The translations under genes were made by a program, and so were the position numbers. The notes under the pieces are model-generated. The model did no database searches. It was not told where the DNA came from and worked only from the letters and a program-made list of their open reading frames with translations. From an uncultured Chloroflexota bacterium (lineage in GTDB: Bacteria; Chloroflexota; Dehalococcoidia; SAR202; UBA11138), in NCBI GenBank assembly GCA_913046025.1, contig CAJWRP010000103.1:1-7287 (forward strand): DNA of 7,287 nucleotides, written 5' to 3'. Positions 6,083 to 7,287 of this stretch are shown one piece after another. Numbering within the stretch: the first letter of the stretch is position 1; the number at the start of each line of letters is the position of its first letter.

Positions 6083-6099
6083 TGGCCTGCGAGAGGCCA
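6083..6099. promoter_or_regulatory. Inverted repeat between the divergent ridA-like and VOC genes
   Basis: TGGCCT (6083-6088) and AGGCCA (6094-6099) are perfect inverted arms around GCGAG. The repeat lies just upstream, on the minus strand, of TATAGAAT (6078-6071), which could be the -10 of the RidA-like gene, and about 40 bases upstream of the plus-strand -10. A shared operator is possible. With six-base arms, chance is also possible. Confidence 0.3.
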
Positions 6100-6136
6100 G
6101 AAATACCACCAACCGGGCAATATTTCAGGAGCGTGC

Positions 6137-6142
6137 TATTAT
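6137..6142 (+). promoter_or_regulatory. -10-like TATTAT, probable promoter of the VOC gene
   Basis: TATTAT matches the -10 consensus at five of six positions and lies 44 bases before the ATG at 6187. The element 17 bases upstream (GGGCAA) is a poor -35. Downstream, AGAGAGG (6172-6178) eight bases before the ATG is a good ribosome site. Confidence 0.35.
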
Positions 6143-6186
6143 GTGTGCCGCAACCCAATACTACCTAACTGAGAGAGGCATTAAAT

Positions 6187-6834
6187 ATGGTACTTTCTGG
6201 CGATTCACTAAGACTTACAGCCTGCAACCACGTTACCTACAACGTCCAGGACTTGGAACGCGCGACGAAATTCTGGGTAGAGGTCCTCGGTATCCAGCAG
6301 ATTCCCAGGATGGTTAACGGGACCCACTTGAACTGGCTACAGCTCCCCGACGGCACAATGGTGCACCTGATACAGAACGCCGCTGGCATATCAGAGCCTT
6401 CCCACCACGGCGCGTTTGAGGTCGCAGACATCGACGCCGCATTCCAAGCCCTAAAAGACAAGGGAGTCACCATGGCCTCTGAAGAGATCCAGACCCGAAA
6501 CGACGGCCAACGTGCCTTCTATATTTTGGACACCGAGGGCAACCGCGTCGACCATCTGGTTCGAGTACTGGAAAGCGACGGGTACGCCAGCGACACCATC
6601 GCCGCTAACGCGCCCTATGACCTGATTACCGCCAACATCCTGGCTGGGCCGCTGATTGCCATGGCCGCCGGTCTCGCCGGTTGTCTGGCGCCCGGCGGTG
6701 TCGCGGTGCTGGCCGGGCTGTTGTCACGCCAGGCGGATGACGTCATCACCGCTCACGTGGCCGGCGGCCTGGTCTTTGATCACCACCTTGCCCTCGGCGA
6801 TTGGCGCACCCTGATACTGCGGCGTCCAACATAA
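6187..6834 (+). CDS. Chimeric ORF: VOC (glyoxalase/dioxygenase-fold) domain fused in frame to the C-terminal end of PrmA
   Basis: Residues 1 to about 125 are a complete VOC domain: NHVTYNVQDLERATKFWVEVLG (14-35) is the first beta-alpha module, PDGTMVHLIQ its end, HHGAFEVADIDAAFQALKDKGV (73-94) the second module and DTEGNRVDHLV (115-125) the closing strand. Candidate metal ligands are His15, His60, His74 and Asp122, the last replacing the common Glu. The domain alone would be a lyase, dioxygenase or resistance-type enzyme of unknown substrate. Residues from about 126-131 onward are not VOC-like. SDGYAS, APYDLITANILAGPL, LAPGG and GDWRTLILRRP match the end of ribosomal protein L11 methyltransferase. 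Half of a methyltransferase without its SAM-binding loop cannot be active. The start ATG 6187 has AGAGAGG eight bases upstream. The VOC call is strong; the fusion as a real protein is doubtful. Confidence 0.8.
   Translation: MVLSGDSLRLTACNHVTYNVQDLERATKFWVEVLGIQQIPRMVNGTHLNWLQLPDGTMVHLIQNAAGISEPSHHGAFEVADIDAAFQALKDKGVTMASEEIQTRNDGQRAFYILDTEGNRVDHLVRVLESDGYASDTIAANAPYDLITANILAGPLIAMAAGLAGCLAPGGVAVLAGLLSRQADDVITAHVAGGLVFDHHLALGDWRTLILRRPT
6562..6834 (+). pseudogene. prmA: 3' fragment of ribosomal protein L11 methyltransferase gene (prmA)
   Basis: About 90 codons, in frame with the preceding VOC domain, encode the C-terminal third of PrmA, which trimethylates ribosomal protein L11 using S-adenosylmethionine. 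Present are the substrate-side motif DLITANIL (145-152 of the fused ORF), LAPGG (167-171), the LLSRQ helix start and the terminal W-R-T-L strand. Absent are the N-terminal L11-recognition domain and the SAM-binding glycine loop, so this piece is inactive. Its GC (about 63-65%) is clearly above the VOC part (about 54%), and the sequence style is alphaproteobacterial. The left boundary is approximate (6559-6580). It ends at a normal TAA and terminator, so only its 5' part is missing. Confidence 0.8.
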
Positions 6835-6839
6835 GAAAA

Positions 6840-6867
6840 GAGGGCGGTGACTGAAGCCACCGCCCTC
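6840..6867. terminator. Bidirectional intrinsic terminator between prmA fragment and chemotaxis receptor
   Basis: GAGGGCGGTG (6840-6849) and CACCGCCCTC (6858-6867) pair perfectly around an 8-base loop. The plus-strand exit is GATTTTGA; the minus-strand exit is TTTTCTTA, the better T-run. It serves both convergent genes and belongs compositionally to the GC-rich right-hand block. Confidence 0.88.
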
Positions 6868-6892
6868 GATTTTGACAAATCGAACGACGTCG

Positions 6893-7287
6893 TTATGCCG
6901 CTCTGATGCCAGACAGGAACTTATCGACCTCGGTCCGGAGCAGTTCAGACTGTTTGGCCAGGTCACCGGCAGAGTCCAGCACCTGGCTGGCTGCTGTACC
7001 GGTCTCCGTCGCCGCCTGGTTGACCGCGGTGATGTTTTCCGACACCGACTGGGTGCCGGCGGCGGCCTGCTGGCTGTTGTTGCTGATCTCGCCGGTCGCC
7101 GCGCCCTGCTCCTCGATTGCGGGGGCAATAACCGTCGAGATCTCGTCCATCTCGTCGATCTTTCGGCTGATTCCCTCGATGGCCGTCACCGACTCGTCGG
7201 TGGCGCTCTGAATCGAAGATATCTGCGCGGGAATCTCCTCGGTCGCCCTGGCGGTTTGTGTCGCCAGGCTCTTGACCTCGGAAGCCA
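6893..7287 (-). CDS. Methyl-accepting chemotaxis protein, C-terminal 130 residues (N-terminus beyond right edge)
   Basis: The frame is open from the right edge to TAA 6895-6893. It begins ASEVKSLATQTARATEEI, the stretch just after the hairpin tip of the cytoplasmic signalling domain that contacts CheA and CheW. It continues as the returning coiled-coil helix with Ala/Gln/Glu-rich heptads (IEEQGAATGEISNN, QQAAAGTQSVSENI), which carry adaptation glutamates/glutamines, and ends FLSGIRAA with no CheR/CheB-tethering NWETF-type tail. The sensor, membrane segments, HAMP and hairpin tip lie outside the window, so the ligand cannot be inferred. The sequence strongly resembles alphaproteobacterial receptors (inference from recall). 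GC matches the prmA fragment and not the genes left of 6560. Confidence 0.93.
   Translation of the reverse strand, partial: ASEVKSLATQTARATEEIPAQISSIQSATDESVTAIEGISRKIDEMDEISTVIAPAIEEQGAATGEISNNSQQAAAGTQSVSENITAVNQAATETGTAASQVLDSAGDLAKQSELLRTEVDKFLSGIRAA

Noticed and set aside
6025..6120. Longer N-terminus for the RidA-like protein (32 more residues)
   Set aside because: Trp/Phe-rich extension covers the promoter and dyad; ATG 6024 matches the family start and has GGGGGT upstream.
6724..7128. 134-residue Arg/Ser/Pro-rich minus-strand ORF
   Set aside because: It is a shadow of the GC-rich prmA and chemotaxis receptor frames and crosses the bidirectional terminator.
1..7287. CRISPR array, tRNA/rRNA, insertion sequence, toxin-antitoxin or defence system
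   Set aside because: No regularly spaced direct repeats, cloverleaf-like segments, transposase motifs or known defence motifs were found on either strand by reading.

Overview
The window carries two unlike kinds of DNA. Positions 1 to about 6560 have moderate GC (roughly 50-55% by hand count) and short intergenic gaps. The proteins look like those of a non-model, probably free-living bacterium. The PyrD, RidA-like, HAD and ribokinase proteins remind me of Chloroflexota (Dehalococcoidia/SAR202-like marine genomes), but this is an inference from recalled sequence style, not a database result. From about 6560 to the right end the GC rises to about 63%, and both gene pieces there (the end of a PrmA methyltransferase and the end of a chemotaxis receptor) look alphaproteobacterial.

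Layout. 1-1409 (-): N-terminal part of a large exported protein, open at the left edge, with a signal peptide and a tandem A-B-A-B array of Ig-like and BACON-like beta-sandwich domains. 1410-1670: divergent control region with two inverted repeats and a TATAAT box. 1671-2741 (+): class 2 dihydroorotate dehydrogenase (pyrD) with a TTG start. 2731-2943 (-): a 70-residue hypothetical protein that converges on and overlaps the end of pyrD. 3143-3553 (+): a decayed gene, broken by an in-frame TAG and probably a frameshift, ending at a strong terminator (3563-3602). 3603-5371 (-): a two-gene operon, a Cof-type HAD phosphatase followed by ribokinase, translationally coupled through a GTGA overlap. 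5417-5533 (+): a 38-residue single-span membrane protein that may be leaderless. 5539-6024 (-): a RidA/YjgF-like protein. 6025-6186: divergent promoter region. 6187-6834 (+): an ORF joining a complete VOC (glyoxalase-fold) domain to the last ~85-90 residues of PrmA. 6840-6867: bidirectional terminator. 6893-7287 (-): C-terminal 130 residues of a methyl-accepting chemotaxis protein, open at the right edge.

Working together. HAD plus ribokinase is a small sugar/nucleoside salvage unit: phosphorylation of ribose and dephosphorylation of a sugar phosphate or similar substrate. PyrD performs the quinone-linked step of pyrimidine synthesis but has no other pyr genes beside it. The RidA-like and VOC proteins are small-molecule housekeeping or detoxification enzymes in divergent orientation.

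The most notable point is the VOC-PrmA junction at about 6559-6580. Composition, gene content and apparent taxonomy all change there. It is either a recent transfer/deletion fusion or, more simply, a chimeric join made during amplification or assembly. I see no CRISPR array, tRNA, rRNA, transposase or recognisable defence system.
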